64,000 nucleotides of DNA, from positions 10,838,225 to 10,902,224 of the forward strand of contig NC_034414.1 in NCBI RefSeq assembly GCF_002078875.1, read 5' to 3'. The stretch's first letter is position 1. Every line of letters starts with the position of its first letter. The stretch is from Numida meleagris. Taxonomy: Eukaryota; Chordata; Aves; Galliformes; Numididae. Both the position numbers and the translations under genes were made by a program. Shown here piece after piece: positions 1 through 11,670 of this stretch. The notes under the pieces were generated by a model. That model was not told the DNA's origin. It worked only from the letters and a program-made list of their open reading frames with translations, and did no database searches.

Positions 1-1254
1 GTCCTTTTTTCACAGAGCTCCTCTCCAGCAGATAAAATAGTATTGGATTCTTTAATCTGAGAAATATACTTTGATATTTCTGTCCAATTTTATATTAAAC
101 TTAATATATTGAAAGTAGCACTCACTAAATGACTTGCTACTATCTCATTTTTAAAGGTAGGTAGGGAGATGGCATTGAGCATTGAAAGACAGGTCTAGAG
201 AGAATTTGTTCATCTGAGTTGGAAGTGCTTATCTGGTGGTGAGATAGTTGAATAGCTTCAACTGTTGACAGGTTAAAGTTTAATGAACAAGGAAAATACA
301 CAGCCAAGTATTTTAGAAAGATATGTTTTCAGAAATGCTTATCTCAACTTTCTAAATTCCTCTTGGTTCTGACTCTCTTTTATATAGCTGTGAGAAACTT
401 CTGCTGCTTGGGAGTGTTATTTGTGTAATTGCTTGTTATCAGAATAGATGAGAGTAAAATTCCAAGCTCTGGCCCTGCTAATTATTAAACTGATATGGGG
501 ATTTTTTTTTAAATTTTTTTTTTTGAGAAACTAAGGAGCAAAAATAACTTGTTAATAAGCGTATTTTAGATCACCCAGAACAAAAATAAATACTTATTTT
601 TCCTACAAGGGGGAAAAAAATTAGGATATTCTCCAGAAAATTTGACAGAAAATATGTATAATAGTCTACTTCAAAGTATTAGTACTTTGACAAGAAGACT
701 TTGTCACTAAGAGTTTGTGAATTGATCAGTCTCACGCCAAAGCATCACAGAATCATAGTAATAAGGGAAAACCGATAGTATACATACAAACAGAACACTG
801 GCAAGTCAAAGATTTTTTTTTTTCAACATCCAATGAATAACTTTTCATTTTAATAATTAAAGTGAGATAAAAGTCAAAGGGAACCTATAGGGGAGCAGCA
901 TAAAATGAAATGTGAATTAGTTAATACTACTAATTTCTGCTAGAGATAAATTAAAATGAATCAAAAAGCTTAAATGCAGTGAAGATATCTAATGCAGTAT
1001 CTTTTCTATTACTGTTGTGATCACTCAATTCACAAATGTCTAACTGAAATGCATACTGCTTGTACCGTTTTCTTCAAGCTTTCTGGATATTACCAGTTTT
1101 TTAATTAGCTTTAGTCAGTGTCCTATATAACCTTCAGAAAGTCACCCAACGATGTAAATATAAATGTAACTTTTTATAATTTTTATAAGAATTTTTATAA
1201 GAAAATAACTTACTAATTTCCATTGTATGTTCCATTTGTTTGTTTTGTTTTGCT
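1..1254. other. Unique AT-rich non-coding DNA
   Basis: No ORF of note, no recognisable repeat and no RNA gene is visible. The stretch is AT-rich with short homopolymers, for example T runs near 503-533 and 811-823. A single CR1-tail-like octamer near 750 has no CR1 body beside it and is not counted. Confidence 0.6.
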
Positions 1255-1693
1255 GAACAGTTTTCTTACACAGAGTCACAGACTTTTCAGCTTCTCACAC
1301 TGCCCAGCCAGCGAGGAGCTGAAGGTGCACAAGGAGCTGGGAGGGAATAGAGTCAGGATAGCTGATCTCAAATGGCCACAGGGAGATTCCATGCCATATG
1401 GTATCTATGCAATTGGAGAAGTAAGCCAGGGAGGAGCTGCCACTGTTCAAGGTCTGGCTGAGCATTAGTCAGTGCATGGTGAGCAGTTGCATTGTGCATC
1501 ACTTGTTTTATGCATTCTTTTATCAGTGTTATTATTAATATTTTTTCCTTCATTTTCTCCCCTATTAAACTGCCTTTATCTCAACCTTTGAATTTTACCT
1601 TTTTTTTTTTTTTTTTTCTTTCCCATTCTCTCTCCCATCCCTCTGGGGGAAAAGCAGCGTGGTGTTCGCTGCCTGCTGGGTTAAACTAAAACA
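1255..1693 (+). mobile_element. Endogenous retrovirus LTR remnant (avian type), probably solo and 5'-incomplete
   Basis: Remnant of a bird endogenous retroviral LTR. From memory, three blocks match a common avian ERV LTR: the CAGCGAGGAG block near 1307, the GGGAGATTCCATGCCATATG block near 1380, and the 3' block from ATTAAA at 1564-1569 through TCTCTCCCATCC near 1630 to the GGTTAAACTAAAACA-type end at about 1693. ATTAAA followed by a T/C-rich stretch fits the polyadenylation region of an LTR in + orientation. An 18-T run (1600-1617) has expanded inside it. No gag, pol or env reading frame lies on either side, so it is best explained as a solo or fragmentary LTR. The left boundary is uncertain by about 50 bp and no target-site duplication was confirmed. 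An 81-residue ORF across the left half is not considered a gene. Confidence 0.7.
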
Positions 1694-2057
1694 GCTGTTC
1701 TCTTTGAGAATGAATGCCCAAGACAGAGTATACATAATGCCATCAAACTGCTTTTAACAGTGGCTATGGAAAAGTCCTGATAATGTATTTGGAGCAGATG
1801 TCTAAACATCTCGCACATAGGTATTAATTTAGGTCATGAAAGATGAATTCCAGATGCAGACTGGAGGCAAAAGACACTTTTTCAGCTGGGATTTCACATT
1901 CTGTTTATATATCAAATACAATTCCTATCAAAACAGAAAATTTTGCAGCAGCAGACTCTCTCCCTTTGAAATTAGTGAGACATTATTTTCTTGTTTGTTA
2001 TGCACCAGATATTCCTGTTTGCCAGTGCTGTAAAACAAAGGAATATCTGGACAAACT
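1694..2057. other. Unique non-coding DNA between LTR and CR1
   Basis: Roughly 360 bp with no recognised repeat. Short overlapping ORFs run through it into the CR1 fragment but resemble no family and are treated as chance. Confidence 0.5.
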
Positions 2058-2560
2058 CATCAAGCTCAGACTCAAGTGCAACGCTTTGCACTTGTCCTTG
2101 CTAAACCTCTTTAGATTCTCTTGTGCCCACTATTTCAGCACTTCCAGGTCCCTCTCAATGGCCTCCTTCCCTTCTATTGTGTCAACTGCACCATCAGCTT
2201 GGTGCCATTAGCGAACTTGCTGAAAGTATACTCAATCCCACTGTCTATGTCATTGATAAAGATGTTGAAGAGCACTGGTCCCAACACAGACACAAGGACA
2301 CCACGTGTAACCAGCTTCCACCTGGACATAGACCCGTTGACAACAACTCTCTGGCTTCAACCATCCAACCAATTCTTTATCCACCTAATAGTCCAGCTTT
2401 CAAATTCATCTCTCTCCAATTTAGAGATAAGGATGCAGTGTGGAACCATATCAAAGGCCTTGCCCAAGTCCAAGTAGACGACATCAGTTGCCTTTCCTTT
2501 GTCTACCGCTGCTGTCACTCCATTATAGACCACCACCAGTCTCCAGCATAAGTTTTACTG
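2058..2560 (-). mobile_element. CR1 LINE fragment, internal reverse transcriptase segment
   Basis: About 0.5 kb of CR1 ORF2 in antisense orientation, aligning along its length with the CR1 at 21090-21560. Read on the minus strand it covers part of the reverse transcriptase. Motif A reads YLDLGKAFD near 2455-2490 and keeps its aspartate. The F-x-D-D box near 2201-2217 reads FANG, so both catalytic aspartates are lost and the copy is dead. Neither the CR1 3' tail nor the 3' UTR is present, although CR1 copies are normally 5'-truncated and keep the tail. A later deletion or rearrangement is therefore likely. The + strand ORFs across this interval (118-142 residues) are antisense shadows of the reverse transcriptase. 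Confidence 0.9.
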
Positions 2561-5035
2561 GGCAATATGTAAAATACCAGACTTAATAAAAATCTGCACA
2601 CATCAAGAAAGGTAGTGATCAACAGGATAAAAAAAAAAAGCAAACAAACAAAAAACCCACCTCAAACCAGTATCCCTTATTTCGCAAAAGAAAATAAATT
2701 GAGATATAAGTGGAAAAAAATACTCTTACATTTCCAGCTTTGTTTTAGAGTGATATTGTATTGCTATTGTCCTGTCTCCACCTGGAAAGTTGTCTGCTTT
2801 CCCTTCGTTTGTATGAAAGATCTCATGATAATTATTGTTACAGTAATAAATATTTTTCCTTGAACTCGGTATGTTTAGCTCTAAAGACAATATTAAATAA
2901 TAAAAGATGACAAAACTGAAAAATGGAAGCTAAATTAGCAAGACTTAAAAAGGTTTCTCCTTGGAAGTGCATTCCTGAAGAAAAATTTATTAAAACAAGA
3001 GTCTGATTAAACAGCTTCTTAATGAGGGAGAAAACTGAAAAACTGTGTGAAGATGTTCCTCTTCATAGTTATAAAAAATTTGTTATGGTGATAGACAAAT
3101 CTGATATTACTAGCTCTTAAAGGTCAAGAGAACTTCAGAAATGGTGTATTCAGGAGTTTTGCACTTAACTGTTTGAGATGATGAGGTGAGAATTTTATAA
3201 ATTAGTAATACAAGAGTAATATATGTACATCTTAAAAGCAGAATCCATTAAGGAGCGATTTCACAAATGCCATTACTGTAGGCCTCAGTGACAGAAGATA
3301 TTGGATGTAACTTTGCTGGACTGCACTAAATTTATTTACTGTTTTTTTCTCATGGTTAGTGTCAAAAGGACAAACAGTACGGACAAAGCAAACAGTGTTT
3401 CAGTAGCTGCAAAGGACTTTGTCAAAATTTGTGTTTTGCATTTCTGCACTTGACTGGACAGCTGTCAGTCTTGGACCACAGAACTACAGTAAGGGAGGAG
3501 CCTTCATTACATGCAGAGGTTGGGACCTAACATGGGTAACATGTGGATAACATGCTGATTAGTGAGGGCTTTTTCCAGGTGTCTCAGGCCATCCTATTGG
3601 AAGCCATGCTGCTGTGTTATAAGCAACCCTTTCTTAATTATCAAGAACATACTTTCTATCAGCGCTGTAGATGATGACATATATATATATATTCTGCTTC
3701 ACAGTTGTGCTTCTTTCTGATTGATTTTATCTGTGCCTTGCCACCTGATGACAAAAATGAATTAATGCTTGCCTTTAGAGTGAATCAGAACTGCAAGATA
3801 TGGATGGACCAATACAAGGATAAACAAGTGAAAGATCAAATCCATCATCTGTGAACCCCAAGACTGTTATGCAGTATGTTTGCTGATACTGTCTCATTGC
3901 TCTGTTACACCAGCATCAAGGCAATCCCTTGGCCTAGCACCGGGGCTAAAAGGTTACGTTTTCTGGTTTGCAGAGTTATCGCCATCTAACACATATTTCT
4001 TCTTAAATACTCAAATCTTAATTATTTTTCTTTTTGAAAGAACTCTTCTTAGTTACTAAAACACTGGGTAGTACACTCAGCTGAAGTTTCTGGATTCTGC
4101 TGCCAAAGATCAGATGACTGCGTGAATTGTTTCTATTCTTTTATATCTCTCTTTCCTATGTCGTCTAAAAACTACAGATGTAGTGTGTTCTTTTCCATCT
4201 TTATTTATGATGGTAGCTTCCCTAGCGCCTCTCAGTTCTTTTGACATAACTTAAGGATAATGTATATAAAATAAAGATCAATAAATAGAACAGCTCCATC
4301 AAATATACCAATATATTCTTTGTGACTCTATGATATTCTTCGTGTGTGTCTCTGTAGATCGTTATGCAGTTACTAATCCGACATGGCTTTAACGGAAATC
4401 ATTGCCTTTTGTGTCCAAGCACATTGTCAGCTCAGCTTCACTCATTCCCCCCCCAAAAAAAGGAAAAAAGGAGCGCAATTCAAACATTATTCCATAGTTA
4501 CATCTCTTGTTTGCAAGCTTATCAAAGCGCCCTTTCCATGTGACAATAATTTGTTTCTCCTTTTTTTCATAGAGTACAGATTTCTTTCTGTATCCATCGG
4601 TCACCTTACATAATTTGCTGACTTTTCTCACTATGCATATCCGTAAAAATGTCTCAAATCAGAGGTATTTTTCTGGTGCCACATTTGCGATTTTTATGTG
4701 TTTATGGTAAAGAATATGTTTGAGAACAGGTTTGTTGTTAAGCATGTAAAAGATCTTTCCTTGTATGCTGAAATCTACCTGCTAGTTTCAGTAGTGCAGT
4801 TTAGCCTTGCATTCTGTGGCTTATCTGAAATCATGTAAATTAGAAATTAAAAATGTTATGTGTAATGCTTTTTAAGTGTCTAGTATCTTTCTAATTGGAT
4901 TAGTTCTCTTTTACTTCATTACACTATCTAGAGCAGAAAAAAATCATGTTTTTTGTTGTACACTGAACTTCCCCCTCCCCCTTTTGTTAATTTAGAACTT
5001 TGTTCTTTCAGTTCTCAATGATTTATTTTGAATGA
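2561..5035. other. Unique AT-rich non-coding DNA
   Basis: No supported gene or transposon. Contains short A-rich runs near 2629-2640 and a pure (AT)7 run at 3679-3692. ORFs of 76-82 residues near 2615 and 4383-4631 show no family resemblance. Confidence 0.5.
3679..3692. repeat. (AT)n microsatellite
   Basis: Seven uninterrupted AT units. Confidence 0.9.
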
Positions 5036-5365
5036 TCTGTGAGACATTAAATGGACTGTATATTAATGATATGTTAGCAATAGATTATCCTATTAAACGT
5101 GACAATAGAACAGATGCACTGCAGTCCTGATGAGCGGAAGAAAGATATTAATGTGCTGTGAATTTCTTAATAATGGAGAAGAGAACAAGACAATTACTTT
5201 GTCAGGCAGGGAAAACGTTCCTGGTGAAAGAAAAATATGTCCCTTTACTAGGATCTTGGGGATAGGGCAGTAACAGAATATTAACCTATCTGAAATACTG
5301 GCTGTGGAATTGCCTAATCAATAAAAACTCTAATTTTATTTGGAGAATAGCATCTATTAATCAAT
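5036..5365. promoter_or_regulatory. Candidate conserved non-coding element
   Basis: Repeat-free block rich in homeodomain-type TAAT cores, such as ATTAATGATATG, TTCTTAATAATGG and TATTAATCAATTT, with balanced composition and no ORF. It resembles avian developmental enhancers in texture only. Conservation could not be tested. Confidence 0.22.
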
Positions 5366-7700
5366 TTTGCTCCCAACCAGAAGAAAAAAAAAAACAACAA
5401 ACAATTGTAGTTGTTTTAATTCTGATTTAAGTGTTGTAAGCTGGTCAGGGGAAGATAATAATTGAAATGGCTTCTGAAACTTAAATAATTGAACCAAATA
5501 ATTTTCAAGTAGAGCATCTTTCACTGAAGAAGTAGAGATATAAGTTCCTCAAAATTTTTCTTAATCAGGCTATGTTTTTAATGAAGGGAAGTTGTAAAAA
5601 TGTAAGTAACTTTCACTATAGAAAATGCAGTTTTGTTTTAGCTGTATATTGTAGTTAAAAATGTTTCTATTAAAATAAACGCACATGGATCCAAACTGTT
5701 ATTTAAAAAAGCTAATCAAAAGAGAAAAAAATGTTTAGTTTGGAGAAAAGTCAGGATACAAAGCAATAAAAAATTCTTTAACCATTACTTTGTTTTCTAG
5801 GGTCTTGCTGCATATGAATAAATACACTAGATCATTCACTGGTGAGTGTTAATGAACAAAGTAAATTTCATTAAGGTTCTGAGACTTTTTCTTTTGTAGA
5901 CATTTTACTATTTCTAATATATGTCTATTTCAGCTGTAAACAGTAGAATAAAATATGACTGATGGTGAATAGAAATTTTAGGAGTATGAAGTATTCCTGA
6001 TCAGTTACAAACCGTTCCAAGGTCATAAAACAACCCTCACTGTCCAATGGTTCTCAGCAGTTCTAGATACTCTATTTGCCTTTGCATAACACTTTACCAA
6101 ACAGAGTTTTGTATTTTGTCTTTTTTCAGGACATGTCACAAAGGTTGTGCATTCCCTTTTACCTTGCGTCCAGACACTCCAGTGTCTGAAAAGAAAATCC
6201 AGTTTCACTCAGGGAATACTTTTACAGTCATAGGCAAGTGAATGGAGTTCCTAGGATTTTATCTGCAGCAGTTCTGTAATTTTTCCTACAAACTGACGGT
6301 CTGTTTCATGTGGAAGGCCAATAGGTAGAAAATGCCTGAACTACAACAGGAGCAAAGATCTCACCGATAGTGCTTTCTCCAGCTGAAGGTTCAGTGAAAT
6401 TGTCTTCACTTGGAGAATGCTCCCATGGCACCTAATGACTTTGGGCATCGATTGCCTTCATTCAGTATCCTGTGGACTTGCTTACTTTTTCCAAAAACTT
6501 TGGCAAAATACCTTCTCTTCATTCACATTAGGACAGCTGAGAGCTGCAGCACTGTGGATAATTCTGATTTTATCTGCATACCTCTTTTTTTCCGCTTTAT
6601 TTGTTACTCTTGCCTGTTGAAGATCAACTATTTGTTTGCTTATGATAAGCTCTTTGAAATCTAGGAAATAGTAACTAAACTCAGTACCTGCCTAATATTT
6701 TTCAGACAGTGCTATTTTAGCAACACTAGCATTTTTCTCGCTTCCTTAATGTTAATAATAAACCAGTTTTTGTTAGGGACAATTGCACATACTACTCTCC
6801 TGCAGTCAGAATCTTTTAGTTAAGTTAATAAACTTCTTTTAACAGTTCAAGTAAAATGTCTTTTTCAATTTTAACCGAATTGAAAACAAGAAAGCAATTT
6901 TAAAAGCTTAAAAAGAAAGTTTGATTTTTTTTTAAAATAGTAGAAATAATTCAAAAGAATCTTGTAAAAAAGATCAATCCCCACGTACCAAAAGCCTTTG
7001 TAAAATTTATTTATTTTTTCATTGAGAAGTACAATGTTGCTATTGTTCATTTTCTTGTTAGTTCTGGCTGCTATTCTACAAATCCCATGGACAATACGGT
7101 AATCTAGAGGCCCCTTTACAGCTGGCTGGGAGAGGAATTGAAACAATAATGTTTAAAATATTCTTTAACAGTGCTTGATAGTTCTTAACCCATTCAAGTG
7201 ACATGGTCATATCAATAAGGACAGTTTTAAAAGTCTTAGTGACACATTCAAATCCTATTGCCCTGTCTAAAGCATTTTATAACCAATTTTCCTTACATTT
7301 GCAATGCCATTAGTCAGAGTTTGGCTATATTACTCTGGGTGAAATCTGAATAAGACATTTACATATCACAAATGAACCTTCCCAAAATCTTGAAAACATT
7401 GTTGAACTAACAGAAATATATGATAATTATGTGGTGTTAATCATCCAAATTCTCTCCAAGTTCTTAAGGCATGCACGTAGTCAGAAAGCTAAATTGTCCT
7501 GGGGTCACCTGGTCATGAGAAAAGAATGACACAAAATATTTTATGCGTGTCGTTAACAATTAATTTTGTCTTCCAATATATTCTTAACAATAAATGTAAT
7601 ATTTGTCTCTATATAAAAGGAATATTCTAAAGTTATCCAGAAAATGAGGTTTACACTACAGAATTCCGTAGTGGGATAAGATTTTCCTAGGGTGGTTTTA
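5366..7700. other. Unique AT-rich non-coding DNA
   Basis: No recognised repeat, RNA or coding exon. ORFs of 61-91 residues on both strands near 6023-6664 and 6871-7146 are low-complexity or chance frames. Confidence 0.5.
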
Positions 7701-7710
7701 CATATTCTTC

Positions 7711-7734
7711 TATATATACATATATATACATATT
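7711..7734. repeat. AT-rich tandem repeat, 10-bp unit
   Basis: Two perfect copies of TATATATACA plus a partial third copy. Confidence 0.85.
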
Positions 7735-8571
7735 TAGATTTAAATACATGTTCTGTGGATTTGAGTTTCTTTTAAAAGAGCAGAACAAGTGATTTTTTTG
7801 CTTTATTCCATGATGGAGATAAATAAAAAGTGAGGAAGACTTATTCATTTCATAGAAAATAATGAAAGATTATTGCAGCTTGCAGCTGTCAGATGCAAGG
7901 ACTGAAGGTCAGTATAAGCAAACTGATATCCATTGATATTGTGTGATCTTCACCAAATATGTGATTTTTAGCTAGTTTAATCTGATATTTATTAAATAAT
8001 ATATGTTCTCATGGAGGCTTAGTGTGCAAATAGGAAAGCAAAAGTACAAAGTATCTCGGTCTGAATGTGCAGAATGAGCATAAGTCTTCTTCTGTAAGGT
8101 GGGAGCTTTAGGACTCATGTGCCTCTTGTTCCCAGTGGGGTTGAAGAACATTGTAACCATGAAAACCAGGGAAAGTTAAACAGGTAGCCTTTTCATGAGA
8201 TGAGAGGAGAACATGTAAAACTTGAAAAGAATTGAACAAATTTTGAAGAAGGAAATGCTACCGGGGCTTATTTAAACTTGGTAAATTAAAGGAAAAGAAT
8301 GTTGCAGGGATTGTACATGAGCACTACTGCTGGAAAAGTCATCATAATCATAAACAGAGCTATAATTGTAATCAATGCATTGTTGAAAATGTTGCTATTT
8401 ATCAAGTGTCAAATAACATCAGAAAATTAATACAACACTAGATGCTTTTTTATTAGTGACTACGTCACTTTCGTTGCAACTGATAACTGATTTGCATAGG
8501 GTTTGGTGTACAGTAGTGGCGTGAGTTCTATATCCTCATTAATTCATTGACACAGATTAGAAAAACAGATT
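7735..8571. other. Unique non-coding DNA
   Basis: Nothing recognisable. One 62-residue minus-strand ORF (7972-8160) without family resemblance. Confidence 0.5.
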
Positions 8572-8592
8572 TGTGTGTGTGTGTGTGTGTGT
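8572..8592. repeat. (TG)n microsatellite
   Basis: Ten TG units, likely polymorphic. Confidence 0.9.
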
Positions 8593-10228
8593 CAAAACAC
8601 ATAGAAGTAACTCAAAGCAAAACAAGACTTGCAGCTTTCCTATCTCATGATAGAGTACAAACTCAGCTTTTAAAAGCTTCTTATAGATGTACAAAAGAAC
8701 TTGCTGGGGGAGAAGTGGTGAAATCTACTGAAATTTTAAAACAGTTTGTCATGTTTCCACGGCTGTTAGAAAGACATATGTGGTTTAGGTTAAGAGTTGG
8801 ATGAATAATGCAGAAACAATTTCTACTGATATTTGTGCAAATTTAGAATCAAATCTTCAGCCATCTTGGGGTTGCTTTTGGTGTCATTTCCTGTGCGCAC
8901 TCATAGAGTTATTACACTTTAATTGTATGACTGTTGGCAGAAAACAAATGTTAAGCTCACACTGGAATACTATGAAAAGTGAATTTCAAATGTGCTTCCT
9001 GTAAGTCTATGTATCACAAAGCTGATTCTTTGAGTTTTCATTAGACTGGAGGATGGAAATAATATCAAGTGATTTATAGGACCAACTGCAATAGAACAGT
9101 GAGTTTGTTCTTGGAGTAGCAACCCCTTACTTTACAAGAAATTTAAAAATTCAATGACTTATTTTGAAAGAGGAAGGAATATGTGAAGCAAATTGCATCC
9201 TGCTCACTACATTTCATGGAAAGAAGGAAGGAAACTCATCCATCATTAAATATATTCATTAAAAATTATTCACTCTGTCCCATTTAAAACATGTTCTAAC
9301 TTTAATCTCTTGATATCTTGGGGCTAGATCGTGGTGTGTACTGCATATCCAATAAGAGAGTGAAGGCTTTTCTTGCATTCTGATATAGGTTTCTTGGACC
9401 TTGGGTCTGGGCATGCAAGAGCAGTAGAGTTATATATCTGCTGCTCCCCTCTCCCCTCAGAGAGAATCTGCAGAGGGGAGGAAAAGGCATGTGGGATTGC
9501 AGAAGATAAAGCAATTCCTCTAAGCACAAAAAAATGCTGTCTGACTTGCTGGGATGGGCTGTGCAGAGTCAAACATCTCCTAAAATTTTATTACTATGAA
9601 CCAGTAACAAATTCCCTCTGGTACAATGAAGAATAATGTCAATAAATTGGCCCTTGTGATGTGCCTTCAAGCATGTTTTCCAACATTATATGTGTGCTCT
9701 AGCAATTTACCTATCTCCTCTCTTTCAGTCTATGCCTAATGGTACTGTTTAAACCTTAAAATCCAAAGACTTCATGACTCTCCAAAGTTTATGACCTAAC
9801 TGTATGATGTGATTGCACCATACAGTTAAAAATCTTAGAAAGTGAGGGTTAGGAAGCTTCCTGCTTGCCCTAAGCTGAAAGACAAATTACCAGTGTCCAA
9901 AGTAATTTCACTGGCTTGCTGATTCTCTCTTCTACCTGGCAAACAACATGCATTGTTTTTTCAGTCTTTCCATACAATGTGCAGACTTGCATGATTTCCA
10001 ATGAGTAACATTGTTAAATAATTGTTCTGATTCACAAATATGTAATGAGATCAAACTCATCTTCACCATGGAAAAGATAATCATTGGTAGACTTTACAGC
10101 ACTTCGACTTTTTTTCACTATTTAGAGTAGCAGGCACAGGAAATACCCAGGGGAAAATAGAGCTTGATGTTCTTGAAGCTTTACCACCATTTTTTGTTCT
10201 TAGCTATTTCACATTATGATATCTGTTT
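8593..10228. other. Unique non-coding DNA with one short hairpin
   Basis: No gene or transposon recognised. A 10-bp perfect inverted repeat lies at 9797-9828. ORFs of 67-87 residues near 9302-9636 occur on both strands of the same sequence and look like chance. Confidence 0.5.
9797..9828. other. Inverted repeat, 10-bp perfect stem with 12-base loop
   Basis: The arm at 9797-9806 (TAACTGTATG) is matched by its reverse complement at 9819-9828. The stem is too short for a microRNA precursor. Confidence 0.6.
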
Positions 10229-10300
10229 AGGTTTTCTTGTTTTGTTTTGTGTTTTTTTTTGTATGTTTGTTTGGTTTTCTTGTTTGTTTCTTTGTTTTGC
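10229..10300. repeat. T/G low-complexity tract
   Basis: Dominated by TTTG, TTTTG and a run of ten T. It accounts for the Phe/Leu/Val-rich 127-residue frame that spans it. Confidence 0.8.
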
Positions 10301-11195
10301 CTTTTATGTTATTTTTGACAAGAATTATCTAATGTGTGGGAAACTTTTGGTAAAGCTTCCCATGAAGCTCCCCTTAAGGATTTTCTACTGTCAAAATTTA
10401 TTGCTATGCTATAAGAAAAGGAAACCACCTGCTGTCATTCATCAAAACGCAAACCTGCCACCAGTCTTATGTCTGAGTCTGAACACTGCAGATGTGTTGA
10501 CGTTTCCACCTGTGAATGTACAACCTTTTGTAGTATTCAACTCTTGAAGCCTTCAGTTGAGTCCTGCGAGGAAAGGAGATGGCTAGCCTCAAATAGTTCT
10601 AGTAATGGGAGTTATTTTATTTCATCATTGTGCTGTGGTCATGATACTAGCAAAAGGACTGGAAGAGTGATAGTAACTTAACTGCTAAACTGGAACTGTT
10701 TGGCTGTCAGAGTTGCAGTGAATAACACAGACCTGACAGTTTTCTAACTTTATTAATAAGCTTTAATCTTCCAAACTAATTTTGTTAGTTCATCTTGGCT
10801 TTCCTGCATTCTGTCTGATATGCGAGACTGATGGGCTGTTATCAAACCACCAATCTTAGTTTGATGACCTGATGCTCACAAGCTTCTCTAGATTTATCAT
10901 GACACAAATAATGCATTTTTAATTTAACAGGTTTCTCAAGTCTCTACCCATATCCATTTCTAATAATTTTCATTGCTAAAATTTACTCTTACTGCAGACC
11001 TTTGAATACTCATTATCTGTGCATCCTTTTACATTTCCAGACAGTACTTTTCATAACTACTCCTTGCAGAATTAGGTTAGGGTGCTCAATCTAGTAAGGA
11101 ATGTCACCTGTATAAGTAAGAAAGGTAAGACATTGTCTGTACTAGGGAGCTGGCACACCACATGGTGAAAGTTCATAGAATTTAATAGTATGTCA
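10301..11195. other. Unique non-coding DNA
   Basis: No recognised element. The ORF tail near 10320-10547 shows no domain. Confidence 0.5.
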
Positions 11196-11670
11196 GCTTA
11201 CACAAACTGTAAATCTGGCTGAAGACATTATGGCTACAATACTGTATGCTAAACTAATAAAACAATAAATGATTGGGGGTGCTAGTATTAAAATCTCCCC
11301 CAGACAATAGCCCATAATATCCAATTAATGGTTAAGGTAAATCTGTCTGAATTGTATTCTTTGTCATTTGTGGCAATGTTTACTTTCAATCAGAGATTAC
11401 AGAGAACATTTAAATTAGCAGTGGGAATTAGCCTCAATAACAACCTCATTGTTTATTGTATTTGCATTTTCATAAGCTTATCAGTGTCACTGTATGGTTA
11501 GATTTGGTGGCTCCTTTTCTATTCTTTCTGTACAAAAGCCCAGCTATGGAGCATTTCTGAAAGCAACAATTGTGATTTTATAATGAACCACAAGAGGGGG
11601 AAGAATGAACATAAATGAAAGACCTTGATTTTAATGAACAATTGTTACGTTCAGGACAATGCAGTGTTAA
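11196..11670. promoter_or_regulatory. Candidate conserved non-coding element
   Basis: Repeat-free and ORF-free block with many TAAT cores and SOX-like AACAAT/AACAATTG motifs, for example near 11565 and 11638, and CCAATTAATGG near 11320. Motif density is the only support. Confidence 0.25.

Noticed and set aside
745..765. CR1-tail-like CAGAATCATAG
   Set aside because: Only about 11 bases match and no CR1 body lies on either side.
2123..2551. 142-codon + strand ORF
   Set aside because: Antisense to CR1 reverse transcriptase. The same frame recurs at 21137-21574 because both are CR1 copies.
10164..10547. 127-codon + strand ORF with a membrane-like N-terminus
   Set aside because: The hydrophobic part is translation of a T/G low-complexity tract.
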